Part shown: positions 25,549 through 34,031 of the stretch, piece by piece
Numbering within the stretch: the stretch's first letter is position 1
How the letters are laid out: each line of letters starts with the position of its first letter
Assembly (NCBI GenBank): GCA_030528145.1
Contig: JAUMZK010000001.1
Location: 248,001-312,000, forward strand
Source: Actinomycetaceae bacterium
GTDB lineage: Bacteria; Actinomycetota; Actinomycetes; Actinomycetales; Actinomycetaceae
Length of the DNA stretch: 64,000 bases
Direction of reading: 5' to 3'
Translations under genes and position numbers: made by a program
Notes under the pieces: model-generated
Databases searched by the model: none
What the model saw: the letters and a program-made list of their open reading frames with translations, nothing else
Told to the model about the DNA's origin: nothing

Positions 25549-27190
25549 AATTATGACTCCTTCGGACAGTTTCATCCAAGCCTCCCTGGAATTGGCAGGC
25601 AATCTGGCTATTCCGGGGGTGCTGCAAGACTTTGTGAACCGTGCCTTGCAACTGACTGGGGCCAGTGCTGCCGCGATGACTGTGCTGGACATTCGCGGAG
25701 ACATTGCGGACCTGTACCATCACGGTATCGCCCGCCGTTTCGTGGGGGAACTCGGCAAAAAAATCGCTGCCGCCGAAGCCAAATACGGCTTGCTAACTTC
25801 AGAGAAAAATGACTTGTACTTGCAGGAAGTACGCAAATACTACCCGCAAGCAGCAGCCGTCCTTGCCCACCCCGTGCGGCTACACCAACAGGTCTTGGGG
25901 CGATTGTACCTGGTCAGCGAAAAAGAATTTTCTGACGCCGACGTGCGCCTGATCGAAGGTTTGGCGGCGGTGGCGGCGGTGGCCGTAGAAAATTCGCGGC
26001 TCTACCAGGATTCGCGGAACCGGGAGAAGTGGATTCAAGTATCCCAATCTCTCACCACTATGTTGCTGGAAGGCACAGACGAGGAGGACGCTCTGGAACA
26101 AATTGCGTCCTCGGTACGCAAAGTGGCGGACGCAGACACCGCGTTGCTGATTTTGCCGTCTGTGGGCGAAAAGTACGCGTGCGAAATAGCCGACGGGGAT
26201 AAAGCGTCCCGCCTTATTGGCTTGGTTTTTCCCGAGGACGGTCGCGCTATGACCGTCTTGCGCGAAGGTACCGGCATGGTCGTAGATTCTATGGCGAGGG
26301 CCCAAACCATGCGCCTGCCAGAATTAGCCGGGTGGGGTCCGGCCTTGTACGCACCTTTACTGGCACGCGGTTCAGCAACTGGGGTGCTGTTGTTGTTGCG
26401 CTGGCCGGGCAAACCTGAATTTACTATCGGGGAATTGAGCCTCGCTGAATCCGTGGCTGGGCAAGCCGCCCTCGCCCTGGAACTGGCATCAGCGCGGCAC
26501 AGCGAAGATATTGCCACGCTGCTGGACGAACGCGACCGGATTGCACGAGATCTGCACGACCTGGCTATTCAGCAACTGTTTGCAACGGGTATGCAAATAG
26601 ACATGGCGAAGCAGAATATTACTGCGGGGAACCGCGACGATCAGGCGACAGTAAAGGTGTTGGAAACCGCGCTAGCCAGCGTTGACGATTCGGTAAAGCA
26701 GATTCGCTCTATCGTACACAATTTGCGCGAACCGGATGCGGGCGTAGTTTTGGTTGAGCGGTTGCGCCGCGAAGCCTCTTTGTCGCGAACAGTTTTGGGG
26801 TACGCGCCCAGTTTGCTGATCGAATTAGATCGGCACGAATTGTCTGGAGATGATATTGCGGAAGCCGAACTGATACACGACATTGATTCGCGCGTGGGTG
26901 CCGATATTGCCGATGACATTGTGGCGGTGGTACGCGAGGGCTTGTCGAATGTGGGGCGGCATGCGCGCGCAGCCAGTGCCATGTGTGCGGTAACCATTCA
27001 GGGGCACTCCCCCGATGGCTACGTGCGGGTAATTGTTGAGGACGATGGCAGCGGTATCGACACGACGGTTGCCAGACGTTCTGGCTTGGGAAATCTGGCG
27101 GCGCGGGCACGCCGCCATGGAGGCGCTTTCTCTATTGGCGCCAGACCGCAAGGTAAGGGAACCCTAATGGAATGGAAAGTGCCACTGTAG
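25541..27190 (+). CDS. GAF-domain sensor histidine kinase, NarL/DevS type
   Basis: This 549-residue protein lacks membrane helices. It has two GAF-like domains (about 20-155 and 165-310), a HisKA_3 phosphoacceptor box ERDRIARDLHDLAIQQLFATG and an HATPase domain (EGLSNVGRHARAA, then VEDDGSGID and GLGNLAARARRHGG). It resembles DevS/DosT-like cytosolic redox or gas sensors. The haem or other ligand of the GAF domains cannot be judged by eye. ATG 25541, behind AGGAG, overlaps cydC by eight bases, so translation is coupled to the bd-oxidase assembly genes. Confidence 0.85.
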   Translation: MSEIMTPSDSFIQASLELAGNLAIPGVLQDFVNRALQLTGASAAAMTVLDIRGDIADLYHHGIARRFVGELGKKIAAAEAKYGLLTSEKNDLYLQEVRKYYPQAAAVLAHPVRLHQQVLGRLYLVSEKEFSDADVRLIEGLAAVAAVAVENSRLYQDSRNREKWIQVSQSLTTMLLEGTDEEDALEQIASSVRKVADADTALLILPSVGEKYACEIADGDKASRLIGLVFPEDGRAMTVLREGTGMVVDSMARAQTMRLPELAGWGPALYAPLLARGSATGVLLLLRWPGKPEFTIGELSLAESVAGQAALALELASARHSEDIATLLDERDRIARDLHDLAIQQLFATGMQIDMAKQNITAGNRDDQATVKVLETALASVDDSVKQIRSIVHNLREPDAGVVLVERLRREASLSRTVLGYAPSLLIELDRHELSGDDIAEAELIHDIDSRVGADIADDIVAVVREGLSNVGRHARAASAMCAVTIQGHSPDGYVRVIVEDDGSGIDTTVARRSGLGNLAARARRHGGAFSIGARPQGKGTLMEWKVPL

Positions 27191-27211
27191 CTGACGCCGT
27201 AACTACTAAAG

Positions 27212-27254
27212 AGTGCCGCCCCCAGTTAGCTGTGTTGCTTTCTGGCGGCGGCAT
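27212..27254. terminator. Stem-loop between convergent kinase and regulator genes
   Basis: GCCGCC-CCAG and CTGG-CGGCGGC pair around a loop of about 18 bases between the 3' ends of the kinase and response-regulator genes, suiting a bidirectional terminator. Confidence 0.5.
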
Positions 27255-27269
27255 CGACTAGCGTAAATG

Positions 27270-27908
27270 TTACTTGTTGCGCCAGGCGGCAGCGCGTTGA
27301 CCTGCCACCCAGGCCGCGACTTGGGTGCGGCGTTGCAGCCCCATTTTTGCCAGCAAGGACGTAATGTGGTTCTTCACGGTTTTTTCGGCGACTCCCAGTT
27401 TGTCGCCAATTTCGCGGTTAGACAGCCCGTCGCCGATCAGTTCCAGGACTTTCCTTTCCGAGGGCGTCAGGTTGGCAGTGGGATCCCCATTGTCCGCGCG
27501 CCGCCTGGTAACAGTGCGTTCGTCCAACAATACCCGACCTGCTGCCACCGCCCGCACCACATCAGTGATTTCGGCACCGCGCACGGTCTTCAAAATGTAG
27601 GCGCGGGCACCCGCTTCCAGGGATTCTGCCAACGCGTCGTCATCGTCAAAAGATGTTAGAACAATTGGTTTTGTATCGGGCATAGTTTCTTTAATTTTGC
27701 CCATAACGTCAATGCCGGTGCCGTCAGGTAGCTGTAAATCCACTAAAATGACGTCGGGACGAACCAGATCTGCGCGCCGCACAGCGTCCTCTACAGTGCC
27801 CGCCTCGGCTACTACTTCCAGACCGTCGGCGCGGTCAATAATTTCTGCAATGCCTCGCCGCACGATCTCGTGATCGTCCACAATCATTACCCGAATATTG
27901 TTTGCCAC
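27270..27908 (-). CDS. NarL/LuxR-family response regulator
   Basis: This 212-residue protein has a receiver domain (DDHEIVRRG, phosphoacceptor Asp57 in VILVDLQLPDG, Lys in YILKTVRG). A LuxR-type helix-turn-helix follows (LTPSERKVLELIGDGLSNREIGDKLGVAEKTVKNHITSLLAKM). It is the expected partner of the GAF kinase, but the two genes converge, so they are not co-transcribed. DevR-like regulators control hypoxic genes; the cyd genes are the obvious candidate targets here. Confidence 0.88.
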   Translation of the reverse strand: MANNIRVMIVDDHEIVRRGIAEIIDRADGLEVVAEAGTVEDAVRRADLVRPDVILVDLQLPDGTGIDVMGKIKETMPDTKPIVLTSFDDDDALAESLEAGARAYILKTVRGAEITDVVRAVAAGRVLLDERTVTRRRADNGDPTANLTPSERKVLELIGDGLSNREIGDKLGVAEKTVKNHITSLLAKMGLQRRTQVAAWVAGQRAAAWRNK

Positions 27909-27924
27909 AATCCCATCCTACCTG

Positions 27925-28794
27925 TCATTTTCTTTGGCATCGGGGGCAAAAAGTAGTGCCCCGCCCCGCCACAGTCGTCTTTTCCATAATACCGGTGCAA
28001 CGCCGGCAAGACTCGCCTGCACGCCCATAGGCGTCTAAACTGCGCGCAAAATACCCCGGTTCGCCAGCAGTGTTTACATACAGCGTATCGAAACTGGTGC
28101 CACCTTCGGCAAGTGCCCGCCGCATTACCATCCCGGCTTGTCTGTACAATTCTTCGATGCGCCACGCGGCAATGCGCCGCGCTGGTTTCGCGGGGTGAAC
28201 GCCCGCCGCCCACAGGGCTTCGTCTGCGTAAATGTTGCCGATCCCAGAAGCCACGGTTTGGTCTAGTAACACGGCTTTAATGGGGCGCGCAGAAAGCTTC
28301 GCGGCTCTTGCCGCCGCCGCAATGTCCAAATTTGGATCGAGGACGTCGCGCGCCACGTGACGCAAAACTTGTGGCAAGCGCCCGTCGGCTTGTCCCCGAC
28401 CTGCTGGCACGTTCGCAGCGTCGCCCTCTAAAGTATCCAGACGAAAGTAACCAAACGTCCTCTGGTCGACAAAAGTAAGTGTTGCATCGCCCTGTCGCAA
28501 CAGTATGCGGGTATGGCGGCGGGGCAAGACAGCGTGCGTATCGACCAATACTTGTCCGGACATTCCCAGGTGAACAATCAGTGCCCGTCCGTCATCCAAA
28601 ATGCCCCAAATATATTTGCCGCGTACTGCCCACCCTTCGATGGTGCGCCCAGTCAGTTCGCGCACAAATTCTGCTGGACTGCTGCTGTGCCTCGTAGCGC
28701 GCGGGTGGCACACTTGGGCGGTTTCTACGCGAAAAGGACTAGCGAGCCGTTCCAGTCCGGCTCGCACCACTTCTACCTCAGGAAGTTCGGGCAC
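27925..28794 (-). CDS. mutM: Formamidopyrimidine-DNA glycosylase
   Basis: A 289-residue Fpg. GTG 28794 gives the catalytic N-terminus PELPEVEVVRAGL (Pro becomes residue 1 after Met removal), behind GGAGG. The helix-two-turn-helix region has DQTVASGIGNIYADEALW, and the C-terminal zinc finger is CRRCTG...TFCPRCQ. It removes oxidised purines. The start lies 17 bases inside rnc, so the two are translationally linked. Confidence 0.95.
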   Translation of the reverse strand: MPELPEVEVVRAGLERLASPFRVETAQVCHPRATRHSSSPAEFVRELTGRTIEGWAVRGKYIWGILDDGRALIVHLGMSGQVLVDTHAVLPRRHTRILLRQGDATLTFVDQRTFGYFRLDTLEGDAANVPAGRGQADGRLPQVLRHVARDVLDPNLDIAAAARAAKLSARPIKAVLLDQTVASGIGNIYADEALWAAGVHPAKPARRIAAWRIEELYRQAGMVMRRALAEGGTSFDTLYVNTAGEPGYFARSLDAYGRAGESCRRCTGIMEKTTVAGRGTTFCPRCQRK

Positions 28795-29554
28795 GCACTT
28801 CCCTCCGCACGGCAGCTGCGTCCACATCGAAACCGATCGGTGTTTGCAATTGGTATTTTTCTACTAACGCGGCAACGGCACGAGCGGCCGCTTCGTGTTC
28901 TGCCAATTTTTTCGAGGACGCCTGCCCCTTACTGACTTCTTCTTCCCCGATAATGGCAGTAGCAGTGAACACTTTCGCGTGGTCGGGACCCTTGTCTGTG
29001 TGCTCGTAGTAGGGCACTTCCATGTCTAATGCGGCGGCAAGTTCTTGCAAAGTAGTTTTCCAGTCGATTCCGGCTCCGCGCGTTTCGACGTCAGTTAGCA
29101 ATACGCCCAGAAGCTTTTCTACGACCTGCCGCGTCGGTTCCAGTCCGTGAGCCAAATAGGTTGCGCCAATCATTGCCTCAAGGGTGTCAGATAAAATAGA
29201 GTCTTTATCGCGACCTCCCTGGGCGTCTTCGCCAACCCCTAACAGCACGTACTTTCCCAACCCAATGTTGCGGGCCACCGCAGCCAAGGCTGGTTGGGAA
29301 ACAGTGGCGGCACGCATTTTCGCCAAATGCCCTTCCGGGTGGTCTGGAAAATGCTTATACAACCACTCGGTAACCACAATGGATAATACCGCGTCGCCCA
29401 AAAATTCTAGCCGCTCGTTTGTTGGTAAACCGCCCTGTTCGTGGGCAAACGACCTGTGGGTCAACGCCAATACTAACAATTCGCCGTCAATGTCAATGCC
29501 CCAATCGGCCAACAGTTGACGCCCGTCCGAACTTTGTTTGGTCCGTTTAGCCAT
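28778..29554 (-). CDS. rnc: Ribonuclease III
   Basis: A 258-residue enzyme with the RNase III signature NERLEFLGDAVLSIVV, then DTLEAMIGATYL, and a C-terminal double-stranded-RNA-binding domain (DWKTTLQELAAAL to ASSKKLAEHEAAARAV). It processes rRNA precursors and other duplex RNA. ATG 29554 overlaps the DUF177 stop as ATGGCTAA. Confidence 0.95.
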   Translation of the reverse strand: MAKRTKQSSDGRQLLADWGIDIDGELLVLALTHRSFAHEQGGLPTNERLEFLGDAVLSIVVTEWLYKHFPDHPEGHLAKMRAATVSQPALAAVARNIGLGKYVLLGVGEDAQGGRDKDSILSDTLEAMIGATYLAHGLEPTRQVVEKLLGVLLTDVETRGAGIDWKTTLQELAAALDMEVPYYEHTDKGPDHAKVFTATAIIGEEEVSKGQASSKKLAEHEAAARAVAALVEKYQLQTPIGFDVDAAAVRREVRARTS

Positions 29555-30107
29555 TGTCACTTTCTTTCAGCTTCGCCAATACTGCCCACCTGGGGTCGAT
29601 GACTTGGTGGGAGTGTTCAGGATTTTCGTTTAAGGACAAGCCACATTCGCTGCAAAGCCCCAAACAATCCGGGTCACAAAGTGGCGCATACGGCAGCGCA
29701 GTGACAATTCCGTCACGCACCATGTCAGATAAGTCCAATTCGGTGCCAGCAATTATCGGCACGTACTGGGCTTCTTCGTCGCCCTCGGCCACCAATTCAT
29801 CCCGCTTGTCCTGATAGTAAAATAACTGGTCCGCATTCAAAACAAACGAAATATCGATCTCGTCTAGGCAGCGCACGCACTGGGCAGTGGCGGACACGTG
29901 TCCTCCTAGTCGCGCCAACACTCCCCCACTGATAGCCGTTAATGTCACGTCAAACAGTAAAGCCGTGCCGTCAGGTACGTGGGCGACCTCGGTCCCTAAG
30001 TCAGCTGGCACCACCGTGGATATTTCCCGGTAGATGCTGGCGCCGTTGCCTGGTGGCAGGTCCACTAGCGGCAGGCGTAAATCCCGGTCAAATTGGGACA
30101 GTGTCAT
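29547..30107 (-). CDS. DUF177 (YceD) family protein
   Basis: This 186-residue protein carries two Cys pairs, CVRCLDE and CDPDCLGLCSECG, the family hallmark and a probable metal site. YceD proteins are linked to 23S rRNA accumulation and ribosome assembly. In most bacteria rpmF (L32) follows at once, but here rnc overlaps the stop codon, so rpmF is absent from this position. It shares one base with the upstream gene. Confidence 0.88.
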   Translation of the reverse strand: MTLSQFDRDLRLPLVDLPPGNGASIYREISTVVPADLGTEVAHVPDGTALLFDVTLTAISGGVLARLGGHVSATAQCVRCLDEIDISFVLNADQLFYYQDKRDELVAEGDEEAQYVPIIAGTELDLSDMVRDGIVTALPYAPLCDPDCLGLCSECGLSLNENPEHSHQVIDPRWAVLAKLKESDNG

Positions 30108-30802
30108 TAATGGCGCCCCCTCAATGTTTCCTTACCGCCGTGGGTTTGACGCATAATTTTTGTCAGTAATTCTTCGAGGTCGGTGAGCTGTTTTACCACA
30201 TACGCGTCGGCATCGGTGGCTAACTTTTGCGCGTGTTGCCCCGCGTTTGCCACCATTTCGCTGGCCCTTTGGTTAGCTTGGGCGAGCACCGCTTGTTCGC
30301 TGATTAATTGTTCGGCGTGCTGCTGGGCACTGTGCACAATTTCTTTTGCTTTTGCATTTGCTTGGGCAATGGTGGCTTCGGCTTCTTTGTGGGCTTTGCT
30401 GACAATCACTTCGGCACGTTCGGTGGCTTCTTTGATAGTAGTTTTGGCTTGCGCTTGTGCCTGTTCAGTGGTTTGCCGCGCATATTGGCTGGCTTCTTCG
30501 CGTTCGTTTTCGGCAGCTTCGTTGGCTTCGGCGCGAATCGCGGCGGCTTCTACGTCTGCTTGGTCTAAAACGCGCGAAGCGTCCGCAACAATGTTGTCCG
30601 CAGCCACCAGGTCTTGGGGGAGGGCTTCGCGGGCGTTGTGCAACAGTTCCAGGGCTTCGGCTTGATTTACCATTACATTTGCAGAAAATGGCAGCGAAGT
30701 GCCCCCCGCTATCATTTCACTGAGCCTGTCGAGGACGGCTATTACGTCCGAGGGCGCGTATTCGGCTTGGTCGCCATCTAGATCTGGTTCAAAATCACTC
30801 AT
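30107..30802 (-). CDS. DivIVA-like coiled-coil protein
   Basis: This 231-residue protein starts with a DivIVA-like N-terminus (PSDVIAVLDRLSEMIAGG). It continues with about 130 residues of Ala/Glu/Lys heptads (EREEASQYARQTTEQAQAQAK and following), then a short tail. Such coiled coils scaffold polar growth or division; the exact role is unknown. ATG 30802 overlaps the coaD stop by eight bases. Its place between coaD and DUF177 is conserved in actinobacteria. Confidence 0.8.
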   Translation of the reverse strand: MSDFEPDLDGDQAEYAPSDVIAVLDRLSEMIAGGTSLPFSANVMVNQAEALELLHNAREALPQDLVAADNIVADASRVLDQADVEAAAIRAEANEAAENEREEASQYARQTTEQAQAQAKTTIKEATERAEVIVSKAHKEAEATIAQANAKAKEIVHSAQQHAEQLISEQAVLAQANQRASEMVANAGQHAQKLATDADAYVVKQLTDLEELLTKIMRQTHGGKETLRGRH

Positions 30803-31271
30803 GGTTAATCCTTTCCGATAGCGCCCTGGCAACGACATCGGGAACCATTTTGGTAATGTCGCCGCCAAAGTGGGCTATTTCTTTTACTGCTGAGGATGAA
30901 ATGTGTGAATATGCGGGATTGGTGGGAATTAGGAGGGTCTCTACGCCTCCTAATTCCCGGTTCAGGCGGGCTTGGGTCAGTTCGTATTCGGTATCGGTGG
31001 CGCCACGTATGCCTTTCACTATGGCGTCGATTTTCAGATCGGACACTACTGTGGCAGTCAGACCGTCAGCCACGATTGTGCGCACATTGTTCGCGTTCAA
31101 ACATTTGTGCAACAATTCCACCCGTTCGCTGACCGTAAAGAGGGGGGTTTTGTTAATATTTGTCCCAACAATTACGGTGACGCTTTGAAACATGGTGGCC
31201 GCGCGGGAAATTATGTCTATGTGCCCCAGGGTGGGGGGGTCAAAAGTGCCGGTAATTGCTGCGCTCGCCAT
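30795..31271 (-). CDS. coaD: Phosphopantetheine adenylyltransferase
   Basis: A 158-residue enzyme with the nucleotidyltransferase motif TGTFDPPTLGHIDII, then VKGIRGATDTEYELTQARLNR and the terminal YSHISSSAVKEIAHFGGD. It makes dephospho-CoA from ATP and phosphopantetheine. It lies ten bases after rsmD. Confidence 0.96.
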   Translation of the reverse strand: MASAAITGTFDPPTLGHIDIISRAATMFQSVTVIVGTNINKTPLFTVSERVELLHKCLNANNVRTIVADGLTATVVSDLKIDAIVKGIRGATDTEYELTQARLNRELGGVETLLIPTNPAYSHISSSAVKEIAHFGGDITKMVPDVVARALSERINHE

Positions 31272-31280
31272 ATATGTAGA

Positions 31281-31883
31281 CTACCTGCAATTTGGGGTTG
31301 CTTCGGTCCCACCCGCCTGGTTTTCGTATTTTTGTGCGGGCATATCCGCAATATAAACGCTGGTGTCCCCGTAAGTTTTTTGCGAAAGTTCCGCCAAAGG
31401 TAACAACCAGGTGGGCGCGGGGTCTTTTTTGCGTCGCTCAACTACTACTACTGCGGCGGGGCGCAAATGTGGAATTAGGGCAGCAACTGTCCCATCGACC
31501 TCGGAATTGGAAATGTCGTATGGGGGGTCTATAAATACGAGGTCGAATTTTTGGTTCGCCCCTGCCAGGTAGTTGTCTGCACTGGCACACGTGGCACGAG
31601 CTTGCCCACGAAACCCACAATTTCGGGCGTTTTGATTACACAGGTCGATGGCCCGCCGCGATATGTCCACAAGTTCGGCGCGGTGGGCGCCACGCGATAG
31701 GGATTCAAGGGCGAGGGCGCCACTGCCGGCATACAAATCCAGTACCGTAGCTCCTACTACGGCGTCATAGTGTTCCAGGCGGCTAAAAAGTGCTTCGCGT
31801 ACGCGTTCTGCGGTCGGTCTGGTGCCACTGGGTGGTACCAACAATTTTCTGCCCCCGGCACTGCCTGCAATTATCCGCGTCAT
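31281..31883 (-). CDS. rsmD: 16S rRNA (guanine-966-N2)-methyltransferase RsmD
   Basis: This 200-residue Rossmann methyltransferase starts MTRIIAGSAGGRKLLVPPSG and has TRPTAERVREALFSRLEHY, SAM motif I VLDLYAGSGALALESLSRGA and catalytic motif IV FIDPPYD. It methylates G966 of 16S rRNA. The order recG-rsmD-coaD is conserved. About 75 unassigned bases separate it from recG. Confidence 0.93.
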   Translation of the reverse strand: MTRIIAGSAGGRKLLVPPSGTRPTAERVREALFSRLEHYDAVVGATVLDLYAGSGALALESLSRGAHRAELVDISRRAIDLCNQNARNCGFRGQARATCASADNYLAGANQKFDLVFIDPPYDISNSEVDGTVAALIPHLRPAAVVVVERRKKDPAPTWLLPLAELSQKTYGDTSVYIADMPAQKYENQAGGTEATPNCR

Positions 31884-31958
31884 GCCACTATTCTATCTGC
31901 AGGCACGCCCGCGTCCGTCCCTTCTGCGCGACCGCTCCCCTTGAGGCGGCCACGCAGC

Positions 31959-34031
31959 CTACGTCTTATCTATGAATTCCGTTTGGTCATCCGTAAAATA
32001 CGACGCGATCGCGTTTTGCAGTCCCGGATGTTCCCGCAACTGCGGGTCTGCCGCCACTATTTCTGTAGCACGCCGACGCGCCGCCCTAATCAGTTCTTCA
32101 TCCGCCAGGACATCCAAGAACTTCAGGTCTGTGGCTACGCCAGACTGGGAACTGCCTAAAACATTGCCAAAGTCGCGTATTTCCAAGTCTTTTTGTGCCA
32201 AAACGAAACCGTCTGTGGTCGCCGCGAAAGCCGCCAGTCTATCCCACGCTTCGGTACCTGGTCGCGCAGAAGTCACCGCCAGGCATACCCCCGGTTTGTC
32301 GCCTCGGCCAATGCGTCCTCGTAATTGGTGGAGTTGGGACAGTCCGAAACGGTCGGCTTCTAAAATTACCATCATGGTGGCCGCCGGAACGTCTACCCCG
32401 ACTTCAATGACGGTGGTAGAAACCAAAATTGGAGTTTGTCCCGCCGCAAAATTGCGCATTACCGTGTCTTTCTCAACGCTTTGCATGCGCCCGTGCAACT
32501 GGGCGATGTTTATGCCCACCAGTGCTTCCTCTCTTTGCAGCATTTTGGTGGTGGCGGCAACTGAAGCCAGGTCGTCCTCGGAATCTATGACCGGACACAC
32601 CACAAATACCCGCCCACCGTCGTCTATTTCGGTGCGTGCACGCTGCCAAATGCGCGCCACCCAATTCGCTTTCGCAGTGGGCACCAAGTGCGTGACCACT
32701 GGTTTGCGCCCCTTCGGCATATCCCGAATGGTGGTAATTTCAAGGTCGCCAAAAACGCTCATCGCCAGCGTTCGGGGAATGGGCGTTGCCGTAGTAACTA
32801 ACAGGTGGGGGCACAGTTCACTTTTTTGCCGCAACAGGTCGCGCTGTTCCACCCCGAAACGGTGCTGTTCATCAATCACAACTACACCCAGGCGGGGCAG
32901 TTGCACAGTGTCGCTTAAAAGTGCGTGCGTGCCCACCACAATGGCGGCTTTCCCGCTGGCTAATGTTGCCAAAGTTTGCCGTTTTGTGGCCGCGCCCTGC
33001 GACGCCGTCAACAGTAAAGGTTGCACCCCCAACGGCGCAAAATATGCTGCAATAGACGCGAAATGTTGCTCTGCCAATATTTCCGTAGGAGCCAGCAGCG
33101 CCGCCTGGTAGTCATTGCCCCAAGACAACGCCATTGCGGCCAATGCCACCACGGTTTTCCCTGAACCTACGTCGCCTTGAATCAGCCGCGACATGGGGAC
33201 AGTGCCGCCTAAGTCGTGGCTAATCTGGGAAATAGCCTGACTTTGCCCGTCGGTGAGGGCGAAGGGCAGCGACTTTATGAATTTTTCTTCCGCCGCCTTG
33301 TCTACCATTTTTGGGGCGCGCTGGTGCTGGCGTTCCACGCGGTTTTGGGCGAGGACGGTTTGCGTCACTAACGCCTCAAATTCTGCCATTTTCCGGGAAC
33401 CATTTTGCCAGTCTGCGTCGGTTTGGGGCTGGTGGAGAGCGCGAATAACGTCAAAAAAGTTGCCATCGCCCTCAATAATTTCCCCGTATTCTGCAGGATC
33501 AATACTGCCAAGAATCAGTTTGACGGATTCAATAACCTGTTCATTTTTGAGCTTTCCCGCAACGTGGTAGACCGGAATGGGACGCTTGTGGTCAAAGGAC
33601 GCGAATTGTTCGTCATTATCGAGGACGTAGCTGGGGTAATTCAGTTGGTAGCTGCCCGCGTAAACCGACACTTTCCCACTGAAAAAGCCCGTCACTCCGG
33701 GCAGAAGGCGGCGTTCGTGACCGCTAAGAGCGCGCGGATGAGCTGCAAAAAACGTCAGTCCCATGATAGAGGCACCATCAGTGATTTTTACTTTCAAAAG
33801 GGATTTGCGGCCGCTACGGGCAGACTGCATTTGTGCCGACAATACTTTGGCGTAGACGGTGGCTTCTAGTCCTTCTTGCAACCTCCCTATGGGCGCTAGC
33901 TCGCCCTTTTTCTGGTAGCGGAACGGAAAATGTTCCAACAATTGTCCACAAGTTGTTATGCCCATTGCGGCAAACTTTTTTACCAATCCCGCAGCCAGCA
34001 GGCGGTTCAGATGCGTGCTTTTTGTTATCAC
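31959..34031 (-). CDS. recG: ATP-dependent DNA helicase RecG
   Basis: A 690-residue helicase with an N-terminal wedge/OB region, Walker A LIQGDVGSGKTVVA, the DEQH box VVVIDEQHRFGVEQR, TATPIPRTLAM, and motifs V-VI ending QLRGRIGRGDKPG. RecG regresses stalled forks and branch-migrates junctions. GTG 34031 overlaps the upstream DAK2-like stop as GTGA. Confidence 0.95.
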   Translation of the reverse strand: MITKSTHLNRLLAAGLVKKFAAMGITTCGQLLEHFPFRYQKKGELAPIGRLQEGLEATVYAKVLSAQMQSARSGRKSLLKVKITDGASIMGLTFFAAHPRALSGHERRLLPGVTGFFSGKVSVYAGSYQLNYPSYVLDNDEQFASFDHKRPIPVYHVAGKLKNEQVIESVKLILGSIDPAEYGEIIEGDGNFFDVIRALHQPQTDADWQNGSRKMAEFEALVTQTVLAQNRVERQHQRAPKMVDKAAEEKFIKSLPFALTDGQSQAISQISHDLGGTVPMSRLIQGDVGSGKTVVALAAMALSWGNDYQAALLAPTEILAEQHFASIAAYFAPLGVQPLLLTASQGAATKRQTLATLASGKAAIVVGTHALLSDTVQLPRLGVVVIDEQHRFGVEQRDLLRQKSELCPHLLVTTATPIPRTLAMSVFGDLEITTIRDMPKGRKPVVTHLVPTAKANWVARIWQRARTEIDDGGRVFVVCPVIDSEDDLASVAATTKMLQREEALVGINIAQLHGRMQSVEKDTVMRNFAAGQTPILVSTTVIEVGVDVPAATMMVILEADRFGLSQLHQLRGRIGRGDKPGVCLAVTSARPGTEAWDRLAAFAATTDGFVLAQKDLEIRDFGNVLGSSQSGVATDLKFLDVLADEELIRAARRRATEIVAADPQLREHPGLQNAIASYFTDDQTEFIDKT

